Source: Nematostella vectensis
Taxonomy: Eukaryota > Cnidaria > Anthozoa > Actiniaria > Edwardsiidae
Length of the DNA: 64,000 nt
NCBI RefSeq assembly: GCF_932526225.1
Contig: NC_064036.1
Location: 7,447,519-7,511,518 of the forward strand
Direction of reading: 5' to 3'
The notes beneath the pieces are model-generated. The model was not told where the DNA came from and did no database searches. It saw only the letters and a list, made by a program, of their open reading frames with translations. A program made the translations under genes and the position numbers. Of the stretch, positions 27,101-35,300 are shown piece after piece; the first letter of the stretch is position 1, and every line of letters begins with the position of its first letter.

Positions 27101-30100
27101 ATACTTGACCTAAAAGTCTGAATAACTTAGAAAGTAAAAAATAAAAAAACAACAAGTCAGTGACAATTTTTCTCAAATTACATTAAAGAATTATCTCTTG
27201 GGGCAAAAATGGTCAGTTTAGCTATACCTTCTAGACTTTAGACTGTCTTGTAGACTTAAAAAAAAAGTTTTAGTATGTCTAAAACCTGTGATGACTAACA
27301 AGACAAACTAGTATATTCAATATAGTGGTGTATAAATGAATTTGCTCAGTTTTGCTCTGACCTCATAACAGCAATTCAAGACAATTTGACAGTAATATAG
27401 GAAATGTTTCAAAATGTTAAATAAAGGTCAACCCTAATAAAATCATAGACACTACCTCCAAATTAAAACAGGATATGGGCAAAAATTTGCAAAATAATTA
27501 TGATATCAGATTGCACATGGAAAAAAAACAATTAAAAAACTTTTAAATTACAAAGTAGAGTCTTGATATTATTTGTTTGATCTGTTTGATTTTGATATTA
27601 CTTTTCTTTTATGGTTTAGTGTAATGGTTAGGATACCAATCAAGTGCTAGTGATCTAGGGTTATGGAAGCCATTTAGCGGTAACAGCCATGGTAACCAGT
27701 AGACCTTAAAAGCGTCTGGTTTAGACTTTGATTTCAAAACAAACTTATTTTGCATCAGCAGGTCTGCATAAATGAATTATACGATTGTACATTTCAAAGG
27801 GAAAACACAAGCAATTGAGAAAAAAATATTTTCGTAGTCCACTAGTAATAGCTGCAATGCAAGAATGCAGAAAAAAGCATAGGAATCGCAAAGAATTCAT
27901 AAAAATCATTGGTCCAGTTAGAACTAATAAAGGTACTCAGTTAGCATGATTTTCAATTGTTGTGAAAAACTGTTCATATAACCAGTATTTGCAATGCAAA
28001 ATTAATGGCAATTTAAGCATATTTTCCACATTCATAACAAAAATATTATTAGAGTTGCATATTTTTACACAGAAATACGCACGGCAGCCAAATCCAACTG
28101 AGGCTATAAAAAGCGAATTAGAATCAAATTTGCCTTCTAAAGTAGCCTACAGTCTAAATCCCATGCACACACAAAAAATTGATTTTTTAAATCAACATTG
28201 CCGTATGGGTGAATCTTTTCCTCATACACAACACATGTAAGGTCACATAGTGGAAATAGTTTTTTTTTTCTGTGAAGGCTAGTGATTGCCCTTCGGCGAA
28301 CTAACACCAGTTAAACCTAGCAAGTCAGGTCAGCCCAGCTAAACCGGTTAAAAAACACTAGTTCTGAAAATGTAGTTCATTTTTTGTGATATTGCATAGT
28401 TCTATTGTTTAGAAGAACGGTTAAAACGAAAACGCAGTAGTCCATAAAAGCGTTTGTAGAGGAAATCGAACGAAGAAACTTCTAAAATAACGCATACGGA
28501 AAAAAAATGTTTATAACTTCACCACATAAGTGTCCCTAAAGTGTGCCATCGAAGGATTATGAAGTAGATTTGTTGGATTTATTACAGCAATTACTAAGTA
28601 TTTTTTTCTTGCAAAATGGCGCCCCAATATCGTATCACTATACTCGCCACAACAATAGACACGCTAAATGCAGGCCACTGTTGCGAGTCACGAATTATAT
28701 AAACCCTCAACTGCTGCTAAATCTCTTATGAAACCGCAAATTCAAAACCTTTTCATAAAAACCACCGCTTTAAGCACACGTGGAAAACCATAAGTAATAG
28801 TCATAAACGAATTTAACTTAAAGAAATTACGAAAAGGGGGTGTGTGGTGGCGAAATTTGGAAAAACATTACGCAGTTATGAATCATCTCAAATATATTCG
28901 TGTTAGGTAATGTTTATATCCCCAAATCAGCTGCGCTCCTGTCCACATTGTTCAGTGCTTTGTGGGTAGAAATGAACTAATTTTAGCAGTGATTAGGAAC
29001 GTGCAATAATGCAACTATAAAGCACACATTCTAAACATTCCATCTGCTAGAAATCTATTGACAACACACAACACAAGCAATCTCGTATTACGGACACGGA
29101 ATCAATAATCTTAAACTTTCGCACTCAAAATACTTGATAGTTTTAGGTATTTACAAAGAAAGCAAAAGAACTAGAATTAAGAATCGGTTTTGATTTTACT
29201 GCGGGGTTTACTATGTTTTTAAAGGTTTGGAATAATGTAGTATTTTACCTCTACTACTGCATCAATGGCTTTGCGAGGTCGATCACTTTCGTGGGAATAG
29301 CTAGAGTGACGGTCACTTTCGCGTTCATGACGATCTTGATGAGAGCTATGTGAGCGTTCATCCTCATGTCTACTCCTCCGCGAGCTGTCCAATCTATCAT
29401 CCCTTGGAATACTACGATCTCTGCGCTCCCTCTCTCTATCATACCCACGATCCCTGGGCCTCTTGTCTGGCTTTGCGTAGATGTATTCGCCTTTACTTTC
29501 TTCGCCACGCATACTGGATCTCTCTTCGCGCTCCTCAGAACGCCTGTAGTTGTCGTTTATATCTCCACCGTTCGTGTCCCTGTAGTCGTGACTTTGGTCC
29601 CCTCGGCTACTGGAATACCTCCCCTTGTATTCCTTATTGCCGTAAGATCTGTCTGTTTGGCAAGAGAAGAAATTATAAGCTGTGTTACGGACTGGGCGTG
29701 TTTGGATTCGGACGCTACACGGTGACTCATTTGAATTTGAAGATTCGTATTCAAATGTCATTCCAGTCACCAATAGTCAACGGCCTTGCATGAGTTGCAT
29801 AAATAATCGTTTGCGTAAAAATTCTGCATAAGCGCAATAAAGTAATTTGCCGAAGAGACAGCGATCTGTCGGGTTCCATAACGAGAAAAACTGACCGCAA
29901 AATGATAGAGAACTTCGCGACGAGTTTCGAAAACAAACGCTTCTCGAGTGAGTAAAGCGGGATTCGGCGGGAGATATGATACACTTTATAAACTTTCCTT
30001 CTAGAACACAGCGTATTCGAATTACTTTCTACACAAATAATGCATTGACAATGTCAGATACTTACCAGATTTTTCACTCTGGGACTCTCTCTTGGATAAT

Positions 30101-30360
30101 CTATCAGCTAAGTAGGGGAAAGTTTCGTCCAAAGCTTTGCAAAACTCTCTGAACCCGCTCTCTCCCTTGTAGTGCAAAACATCCAGCAAACTTTCGATTC
30201 TCTCCCTCGAAGTCCGGCCGATTTCAATTTCGTCAACTTCCTTTTGGTTGAGAACTTTACTCAGATACAGCAAAGGAATGACATCGTCTGTTCGCAAATC
30301 GCTGAGGAGAATATCGCGATTCTCCAAAAGAACTCTTTGGTATGGCTGTAGTGCGGCCAT
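7317..30360 (-). CDS. TJP1-like: Zonula occludens (ZO/TJP) scaffold with N-terminal CARD and C-terminal ZU5-UPA, 30 exons, 3' end not resolved
   Basis: ZO proteins are cytoplasmic membrane-associated guanylate kinase scaffolds that tie junction proteins to actin. Exons (minus, 5'-3'): 30360-30066, 29652-29249, 25633-25586, 25400-25273, 25161-25059, 24951-24858, 24753-24650, 24416-24226, 23653-23612, 23532-23431, 23215-22790, 21854-21795, 21004-20508, 19985-19729, 19405-19257, 17991-17815, 17465-17314, 17154-17002, 16664-16585, 15296-15187, 14674-14568, 14301-14204, 13575-13247, 12605-12389, 12226-11655, 11372-11167, 10015-9872, 9157-8952, 7786-7643, 7487-7317. Every junction has GT/AG and matching phase, giving 5,766 nt with no stop. 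Order: CARD (about 1-95), PDZ1 (236-330), PDZ2 (340-415), PDZ3 (865-950), SH3 (968-1025), GUK (1076-1226), ZU5 (1632-1750), UPA-like (1755-1922). The order PDZ-PDZ-PDZ-SH3-GUK-ZU5 is diagnostic for ZO. The terminal exon is uncertain, and the CARD link rests on splice phase across a 3.6-kb intron. Confidence 0.9.
7795..8815. repeat. About 37-bp minisatellite in ZO intron 28
   Basis: More than twenty units of GGTAGACAATCACCCTACGA followed by TCAGACACCCTCGACTAT fill the intron upstream of exon 29. The first unit begins within about 20 bases of the exon 29 acceptor and shares GATCAGACACCC with it. Units differ by single bases and have no unique spacers, so this is not a CRISPR array. Confidence 0.9.
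9650..9870. repeat. Tandem AGCGTGACATGTGT-type array next to the ZO exon 27 donor
   Basis: Short units around TAGCGTGACRTGTG repeat from the donor of exon 27 outwards. A larger degenerate copy at about 9716-9770 (GACCTATTTATGGGAGTAT) resembles the real exon end and donor (GACCTACCAGTGGGAGTAT), so part of the array derives from the junction. Confidence 0.75.
9872..11372 (-). CDS. ZO exons 26-27: ZU5 domain
   Basis: Exons 11372-11167 and 10015-9872 encode [69 protein letters not shown] and [20 protein letters not shown]. This is a canonical ZU5 fold (G.f...GG.l......v.l.iP.gAi..g). ZU5 occurs at the C-terminus of ZO-1 and in UNC5, ankyrin and PIDD. The donor chosen is CACTG|gtaggt, phase 1. 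An alternative AAGA|gtagcg donor has the same phase and would remove 15 nt. Confidence 0.88.
10150..11035. repeat. Scattered TGGTCGCTTACGAGAGCTT-type repeats in ZO intron 26
   Basis: At least seven variants in two clusters (10150-10310 and 10835-11030) combine GGTCGTTAACGGAGCTGGTC with GCTTACGAGAGCTT or its reverse complement. The block GAATTGTGGTCGTTAACGGA occurs in both clusters. Unit order varies, unlike a simple tandem array. Confidence 0.7.
11655..14301 (-). CDS. ZO exons 22-25: disordered acidic/basic C-terminal linker
   Basis: Exons 14301-14204, 13575-13247, 12605-12389 and 12226-11655 follow the GUK domain. Exon 22 ([20 protein letters not shown]) completes the GUK-adjacent helix. 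Exon 23 contains a [17 protein letters not shown] run. Exons 24-25 are rich in Pro, Arg, Tyr and Ser ([28 protein letters not shown]). In vertebrate ZO-1 the corresponding segment binds F-actin; no actin-binding motif could be verified here. Long antisense frames across this region are shadows. Confidence 0.83.
13528..13692. repeat. Partial duplication of ZO exon 23 5' end
   Basis: The roughly 50 bp AGGCCATTGAGCGGCGGTTG ... CCTCGAACTGG at 13530-13579 is repeated exactly at about 13643-13692, within the upstream intron. The copy includes the first 15 codons of exon 23 and its acceptor (ccag versus cccag). The duplicated 3' splice site is therefore followed by a short truncated exon copy. Confidence 0.9.
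14568..17465 (-). CDS. ZO exons 17-21: hinge and guanylate-kinase-like domain
   Basis: Exons 17465-17314, 17154-17002, 16664-16585, 15296-15187 and 14674-14568 encode the SH3-GUK hinge ([14 protein letters not shown]), then [69 protein letters not shown] and [20 protein letters not shown]. The position of the P-loop ([11 protein letters not shown]) lacks the GxGKS residues, so the domain cannot be an active kinase, as in other ZO proteins. It acts as a protein-binding module. Confidence 0.88.
15775..16550. repeat. 41-44-bp minisatellite in ZO intron 19
   Basis: About nineteen units of GCGCACCCCACCATCCTACG followed by ACTGCCGTACTGATGCAAGG, some with an AAGAAAGC variant. The array starts about 35 bases beyond the exon 19 donor. 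No exonic sequence was recognised in the unit. Open frames across it are repeat artefacts. Confidence 0.95.
17815..17991 (-). CDS. ZO exon 16: SH3 domain
   Basis: The exon reads [38 protein letters not shown] and GVIPNKC, the core of the MAGUK SH3 (ALYDF-like start, GEL.F..G, W.A and G.IP motifs). Its acceptor (cttgtctag|GGATCACTTTGAC) is the parent of the long minisatellite upstream at 18000-18990. Confidence 0.88.
18000..18995. repeat. 34-bp minisatellite carrying copies of the exon 16 (SH3) acceptor
   Basis: About 29 units of GTGAGTCAAAGTGAGCCC plus TAGACAAGCACAATAC. On the minus strand each unit reads cttgtctag|GGCTCACTTTGACTC, against the true junction cttgtctag|GGATCACTTTGACTAC. Every unit therefore keeps the pyrimidine tract, AG and about 14 exonic bases. 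In the exon frame a unit reaches TAG at the next acceptor. Confidence 0.95.
19257..19985 (-). CDS. ZO exons 14-15: PDZ3
   Basis: Exons 19985-19729 and 19405-19257 encode [47 protein letters not shown], then [20 protein letters not shown] and [16 protein letters not shown]. This is the ZO PDZ3 signature, which in vertebrates forms the PDZ3-SH3-GUK supramodule that binds JAM and occludin. The end ATCAA|gtaaga is phase 2 and joins the SH3 exon as AAG GAT CAC. Confidence 0.9.
19960..20310. repeat. About 60-bp tandem copies of the exon 14 (PDZ3) acceptor
   Basis: On the minus strand the real junction gtctgttataccag|TATCTCGCACCCAA is followed upstream by copies such as gtctgttatatcag|TATCTCGCACCCAA, then more divergent ones to about 20300. 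Units share TTTAACCTGTGTTTGTTTGT. In the coding phase the first copy runs into TAA after about a dozen codons. Confidence 0.88.
20508..21004 (-). CDS. ZO exon 13: long RDRED/RERR repeat exon
   Basis: This 165-codon exon starts [19 protein letters not shown] and then runs through dozens of Arg-Asp/Arg-Glu dipeptides ([18 protein letters not shown] style) before ending [10 protein letters not shown] in phase 1. Such mixed-charge repeats can form single alpha helices or condensation-prone regions. Vertebrate ZO-1 has an analogous but shorter basic region. The opposite strand encodes long Ser/Arg shadow frames. Confidence 0.85.
21005..21400. repeat. About 37-bp tandem repeats derived from the exon 13 acceptor region
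   Basis: The real acceptor on the minus strand is TTATCTACCACTTGTTTTTCCAG. The array units read TTATCTACCACTCGTTTACTAG or close variants with GTTATTTGTTC between, and become less regular toward 21400. Each unit keeps a pyrimidine-rich tract and a terminal AG. Confidence 0.8.
21795..23653 (-). CDS. ZO exons 9-12: Arg/Ser/Glu-rich linker between PDZ2 and PDZ3
   Basis: Exons 23653-23612, 23532-23431, 23215-22790 and 21854-21795 all begin and end in phase 2, so any of them could be skipped without shifting frame. Exon 11 is a 142-codon RERP/RSRE-type block. Vertebrate ZO-1 also has a basic RS-rich stretch between PDZ2 and PDZ3. Exon 9 requires the acceptor at acatatag, because the nearby alternative gives an immediate stop. 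The shared phase suggests alternative splicing, which is inference. Confidence 0.8.
24226..24951 (-). CDS. ZO exons 6-8: PDZ2
   Basis: Exons 24951-24858, 24753-24650 and 24416-24226 give the basic IIKRKK linker, [11 protein letters not shown], the loop [34 protein letters not shown] and [20 protein letters not shown]. This fits ZO PDZ2, which in vertebrates forms domain-swapped dimers and binds connexins. A serine-rich tail ([11 protein letters not shown]) follows. Phases run 1, 0, 2. Confidence 0.88.
25059..25633 (-). CDS. ZO exons 3-5: PDZ1
   Basis: Exons 25633-25586, 25400-25273 and 25161-25059 encode [14 protein letters not shown], the carboxylate-binding loop region [33 protein letters not shown], and [13 protein letters not shown] followed by [10 protein letters not shown]. 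This matches ZO PDZ1 almost position for position, including GxGxAxSGGxDNPH. In vertebrates ZO PDZ1 binds claudin C-termini; the ligand here is inferred only. Phases run 0, 2, 0. Exon 3 has no ATG, so an upstream start exon is required. Confidence 0.9.
25634..29248. other. ZO intron 2, no exon recognised
   Basis: This 3.6-kb AT-rich intron separates the CARD and linker exons from PDZ1. A near-exact duplication of about 50 bp (AGCTGCATCAATTTTGATAT at 25661 and 25750) is visible. I found no coding exon. An internal promoter cannot be excluded. Confidence 0.6.
29249..29652 (-). CDS. ZO exon 2: charged Arg/Ser/Asp-rich linker
   Basis: After the acceptor caaacag the exon opens 134 codons of low-complexity sequence rich in R, D, S, Y and H (for example [14 protein letters not shown] and [10 protein letters not shown]). 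No folded domain is evident. It ends GTAGTAGAG|gtaaaa in phase 0 and joins exon 3 cleanly. It connects the CARD to PDZ1 and is probably disordered. Plus-strand frames opposite it are shadows. Confidence 0.75.
30066..30360 (-). CDS. ZO exon 1: CARD (death-fold) domain
   Basis: The chosen ATG at 30360 has A at -3 and G at +4 (gaaaATGG). An in-frame upstream ATG at 30423 is possible. The first 95 residues read as a six-helix [16 protein letters not shown], a hydrophobic core around [33 protein letters not shown], then [11 protein letters not shown] and FPYLADRL. CARDs mediate homotypic assembly in caspase and NF-kB signalling. The exon ends in CTG|gtaagt, phase 1, and joins exon 2 to make an Asp codon. 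Vertebrate ZO proteins have no CARD, whereas CARMA/CARD11 proteins combine CARD with PDZ-SH3-GUK. Confidence 0.75.
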
Positions 30361-31760
30361 TTTCACCAGAGCTCTTACTGCAAGCGTCGGTCCTACTAGG
30401 GCTTCGCTGTCAATCAAACACAAGAATTGTTTGATACCGCATTTTCAACCAATCATGTTCCCGCTCATTAAAATACTCACGCTGATTAGTGACAAACAAA
30501 GTTAAGCACTAACAGGGCTTCCAGCGTAAAATCTAGCATTAATCTCTATTCTTATACTCTAAATTAATCGCTAAAGTCGTCACTGAATTTTTAATTCATC
30601 CGAACTTTTGAAAAATAGCCATGACCCTGAAGGAGCTGCAGAAAATTTCAATTCTTGTCCATTGCTTTGTGTGTGTGTGTTTTTTTCATCTAAATAATGA
30701 AGAAATCACCCAAGCTTGGCGGAAGAGCTTGCTAATACATTTTAAGCTTTACTTCACTGTTTTATTGTTTTCAGTGTTCGTATATTTGCCGGTCTTTCCC
30801 CAGGTCACCCCTTTTAAAGTACCTGTAGTGTTTCAGGACACCCTCTTGACAAAAAGTGAACAGTGCCAATGAAAACCAATACTACAATTGTGTTTCGTAT
30901 CAGGAAAATAGTTATTGACTATTATATTCAATATTCATAAATCTTTCACGATATGACTAAAACGCATGTTCTAAAATAACCTAATTGACCAATTGTCCCT
31001 TGGGAAAATCCGAAATTTGTTAATGAAGGGCCCTCCAAGATCCTCTTTATTATAAAACAAGAAGAAGAAGAAGAAGAAAGAAACTGCACTAGTTTTGGAT
31101 CATCGAGTCCCGTTACAAGTAGTCCGCCTAAGGGCGCGTTTTCTTCCTATCATTCTGGAATGGGAATGGTTGGTAGAGAATGTTCAGAATGGCCATCGAG
31201 TCATTGTGCTACAGGTAGCAGAATGGTGGAATGGCCCTCATTCCATTCCGGAATAGGAACGCGGGATAAAGGAACGCGCGCTTTTTCTATTCTAATTAAG
31301 AATCACGAGTAAAAAACGCAAATGCAAAGATATTGGAAAGGTATTTTTGCGCATTGTTTAGGTAGCTTTCCATTCGGTTGCTTTTTGACAATAGATAGCG
31401 ATCACGGAAGCGGAGAAATGTTTGATTTCGATTACGATATTAACGAGGCGCCATTTGGTTCTGCTTTCGATCCTTGAATTATCTCCTCTGAATGCCGCGC
31501 TGTCCTTATGCAACAGAAAGATTCATATTTCACCAAATTAATGCCCCCCTCGCGGTCTTGGATTGTAAAAAAAAGTATGTTTTTTTTTTAAGATTCAGAA
31601 AGCGTGCAATGTTTCATTTTATTAATAAACACTGCAGCAAAACAATTCACACAGTTCAAGTACATAACTCTTGTAAAACAAGTATAAGAGGGCTAAACTG
31701 AAAGGTATAGACAGAACAGTTATTCGACATGCCATGTCCCGGGAGCCCCTTAAGTACTGT
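30361..31760. other. ZO upstream flank before the Polinton
   Basis: This should contain the ZO promoter and 5' untranslated region. A GAAGAAGAAG microsatellite lies near 31063. No gene is recognised. Confidence 0.5.
31128..31290. mobile_element. Possible short MITE
   Basis: GGGCGCGTTTTCTTCCTATC with ATTCTGGAATGG on the left resembles the reverse complement of CCATTCCGGAATAGGAACGC and GGAACGCGCGC on the right. The ends are imperfect and no target-site duplication was confirmed. Confidence 0.4.
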
Positions 31761-32231
31761 AGTAGTAGGGTTTTGGCGCAGCTGGCGCAACTTTTTGATC
31801 TCCCCAAATTTCATTCCAAAAGTGGCGCAAAAGTCTCCGCACACCTCCGCCAAGCCTCGCGACCTGCGCATGCGCGAGTTTGCCAGAGATCTCTCGCACG
31901 ACCAAGCCCACCTGTCAATCATTTTGTCACGTGATAGCCAAGCCCACCTGTCAATCACTTTGTCACGTGATAGCCAAGCCCACCTGTCAATCACTTTGTA
32001 AAAAACCTGTCAATCACTTTGTCACGTGACGGCCAAGCCCACCTGTCAATCACTTTGTCAAAAACCTGTCAATCACTTTGTCATGTGATAGCCACGCCCA
32101 CCTGTCAATCACTTTGTAAAAAACCTGTCAATCATTTTGTCAAGAACCTGTCAATCATTTTGTCAAGAACCTGTCAATCACTTTGTCACGTGATAGTCAA
32201 GCCCACCTGTCAATCACTTTGTCACGTGTCG

Positions 32232-32264
32232 CACCTAGGGGGAGCTCGGGAGGCTAGCCTCTAA
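32232..32264. repeat. Dispersed palindrome copy 1
   Basis: CACCTAGGGGGAGCTCGGGA followed by GGCTAGCCTCT, one of at least seven related palindromic segments in the element (others near 39099, 39207, 40041, 40231, 42757 and 47469). Confidence 0.8.
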
Positions 32265-32292
32265 GCTTCACATCTAAAAAAGCTTTTGAAAA

Positions 32293-32305
32293 GTGGTTTA
32301 AAGAC
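32293..32305 (+). promoter_or_regulatory. Promoter-like motif GTGGTTTAAAGAC before PolB
   Basis: The same motif precedes the TFIIB-like gene on the minus strand exactly, and the other element genes in variant form (G-x-TTTAAAGA/TTTAAAAA). Here it abuts the first ATG, so translation may begin at Met7 (32324), which has a better context (agaaATGGAG). Confidence 0.65.
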
Positions 32306-35300
32306 ATGACTGGTTTGATAGAAATGGAGAACCTGAAGGTGAAAGATCTGAAAGCCCTCGCCAAGGAGCGGGGTATCCCAAGATATTACTGGATGCGGAG
32401 AGACGAGCTCGTCGGGGCGCTGACCAGCACGTCACCACCACCACCACCCCGACGGGTTCCTTTACCCAAACTTGTCAAAGGGCTGCCACGACCACCCCGC
32501 ATTACCCCGTCCAACACGTCGGAGAGTATTCTCGACGGCCCGATACCTGAGATTAATGTCCCTATTCTAAAACCCTCCCAACCCCCACGGAGTTCCCGCG
32601 TCCAATCACTCAAGCATTTTGCAAACAGGGCGGCCAACTTGATCAAGAGCGAGTTAGACAAGTTTGCGGATTGGATACTATCTTATGTCCCCGAGCCCGT
32701 CAAAAAGACCGTCAAAGAGGCTGCAGATAAACGGGTCGAACGTCTGAAGGAGAGGATTAAGCGTCTACACGAGGAGGTGGAAGATCGCTTCACACCCAAG
32801 GAACAACAGACGGCGTTGAAGGGGTATCTTAAAACCCACGGAATAGCCGGGCAGAGAGGTTACGACCCCAAGACATTCATCGCCAGAATCAAACCGAAAG
32901 TCTTAGAGCTCATCAGTCGACAAAAAAAGCCTATCAAAGTGAAGTTTATCTTTACTTGCGGGTTTATAAAAGAGGATCCGGCTACAGCTCAGATCGAAGA
33001 AGAACTGGGATATTTTCATACAGAGAAGCCCGAGATTGTGACAGAGTCGACTGATCTCTCTGATTTGTTCGATACGATGACAAATTATTTACTCGGATTA
33101 GTTGAGCTGTTCCAGAAGCAAGGCTCCGGATGGCAGTTTGACCAAGTGGAATACTTTGACATCAACATAGATCCCTTTGAACCGCTTTCTGGGTCTTCCT
33201 ATATTCCGCTGCCGCTGAAACTAGCGTCTAAGAAGGCGATCATCAATGTTAAGAACGAGAATGATCACGAATGTTTCAAGTGGGCAGTAACCTCTGCTGT
33301 GTATCCTAGGGAGAAAGATCCTCAAAGGTTCAGTAAACAAATGATAGAGAGCTCTGAGAAATTCGACTGGTCAGGGATAGAGTTCCCCGTCTCACTAAAA
33401 CAGATTGACAAGTTCGAGAAACAGAACCAGTATACGGTTAATGTGTTTGGATACGAAACCAAAATATATCCATTGAGAATCAGTGAGAAGGATCCAGATA
33501 ATGCAATCAACTTACTTCTCATCTCGGATGATGAGACGAATCATTACTGCTGGATAAAGAATATGATGAGATTAGTATCTACTCAAATTGATGAGTTTCA
33601 TCATACTCGTTTTTTATGCTGTAGATGTCTGAACTCGTTTCGGTGCAAACAATCATTAGAAAAACATTCTGAATGCTGCGGCAATCATGAAGCGGTTGGA
33701 ATAGAGATGCCTAAGATAGATAAGGATGGAAATCTACCCCACATTAAATTCAAAAACTACAACAGAAAAATGCGTGTCCCCTTTGTTGTCTACGCCGACT
33801 TTGAGAGCTTCACAGAGAATATAGACACATGCTCCCCAGATGAGAGTAAAAGCTTCACTAAGCAATACCAGAAACACAAACCGTCTGGTTTCTGCTATCT
33901 CATCAAGTGTTTCGACGGAGATATATCCCCATCCGAGCTTGTACGATACACAGCTGAATCTCCAGACGAAGATATCCCACAGCTTTTCGTAGAGTCTTTG
34001 GAGTCAGACATTAAGAAAATTTATGATAAGTTCAGGTTCCCTAAGAAGGTGAAAATAACTCCGAAGGACAAAATCGCCTATAACGACGCCACTCACTGCC
34101 ACATCTGTGAGGGTGAATTAGGGGAAGACAAGGTTTTGGACCATTGCCACCTTACAGGGAAGTACAGAGGTGCTGCTCACAACGCATGCAACTTAGATCA
34201 CAAAATTCCAAAGTTCTTTCCTGTTATCTTTCACAATCTGTCTGGGTACGACAGCCATCTATTTATCAAGAACCTTGGTACATCGGAAGGTAAAATAAAC
34301 TGTATACCTAATAACGAGGAAAAGTATATTTCTTTCACAAAACAGATTGTAGTCGACAGTTTCACGAACAAGGAGGGCAACAAGATTGATGTTAAACGTG
34401 ATATCAGATTTATCGACAGTTTCAGGTTTATGTCGGCCAGTCTCGACAGTCTAGTGGGTAATATGTCAAGGGAGTGCTTCAAAAACCTGGCGGAGTACTA
34501 TGAGGGGGAGGAGCTTCAGCTGTTGTTGAGGAAGGGTGTTTTCCCTTACGACTGGTTCGACGGCTTTAGCAAGCTCGACGCAACACAGCTCCCACAGAGA
34601 GAGGCGTTCCACTCCAAACTCAACGACACCGACATATCGGAGGAGGATCACCTGCACGCGCGGAGAGTGTGGGAGGCCTTTGGGATGGGGACCATGAGGG
34701 ATTACCACAATCTGTACCTAGAGTCGGATGTGTTGCTTTTAGCTGACGTTTTCGAGAACTTTAGGGACGTTTGTCTCAAGAATTACGGTCTGGACCCCGC
34801 TTGGTACTACACAGCGCCAGGGTTGGCTTGGGATGCAGCGTTGAAGACCACCAAGGTGAGGCTAGAGCTTCTAACGGACTATGACATGTTGCTCATGATT
34901 GAGAAGGGCATCCGTGGGGGTGTCTCCATGATAAGCAACAGACATGGGGAGGCAAATAACCCTTACATGAAGGAGTATGACCCTGACCTACCCACAAAAT
35001 ATATCACCTACCTTGATGCTAACAATTTGTATGGCTGGGCGATGAGCAACCCTTTACCGACTCACGGTTTCAGGTGGATGGGTGACCAAGAGCTGTCAGG
35101 TTGGAGAGACCGCCCATGCATTCTGGAGGTTGACTTGGAGTACCCTCACCACCTACATGACTTACACAACGATTACCCACTAGCCCCGGAATCTATCGGG
35201 CTAGGCAATGTGGACAAGTTGGTCCCCAACCTTAACGACAAGACAAAGTACGTTATCCACCATGAGACTCTGAGACTTTATGTGAGTTTTGGGCTAAAAG

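Larger units (their letters stand above)
31761..32305. repeat. Left terminal inverted repeat of the Polinton
   Basis: The outer 150 bp matches the right end with no difference noticed by eye. It is followed by an array of CCTGTCAATCACTTTGTCA units interspersed with GTCACGTGA palindromes, then a GAGCTC-type palindrome and the PolB leader. The arrays at the two ends differ in unit order. Confidence 0.9.
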
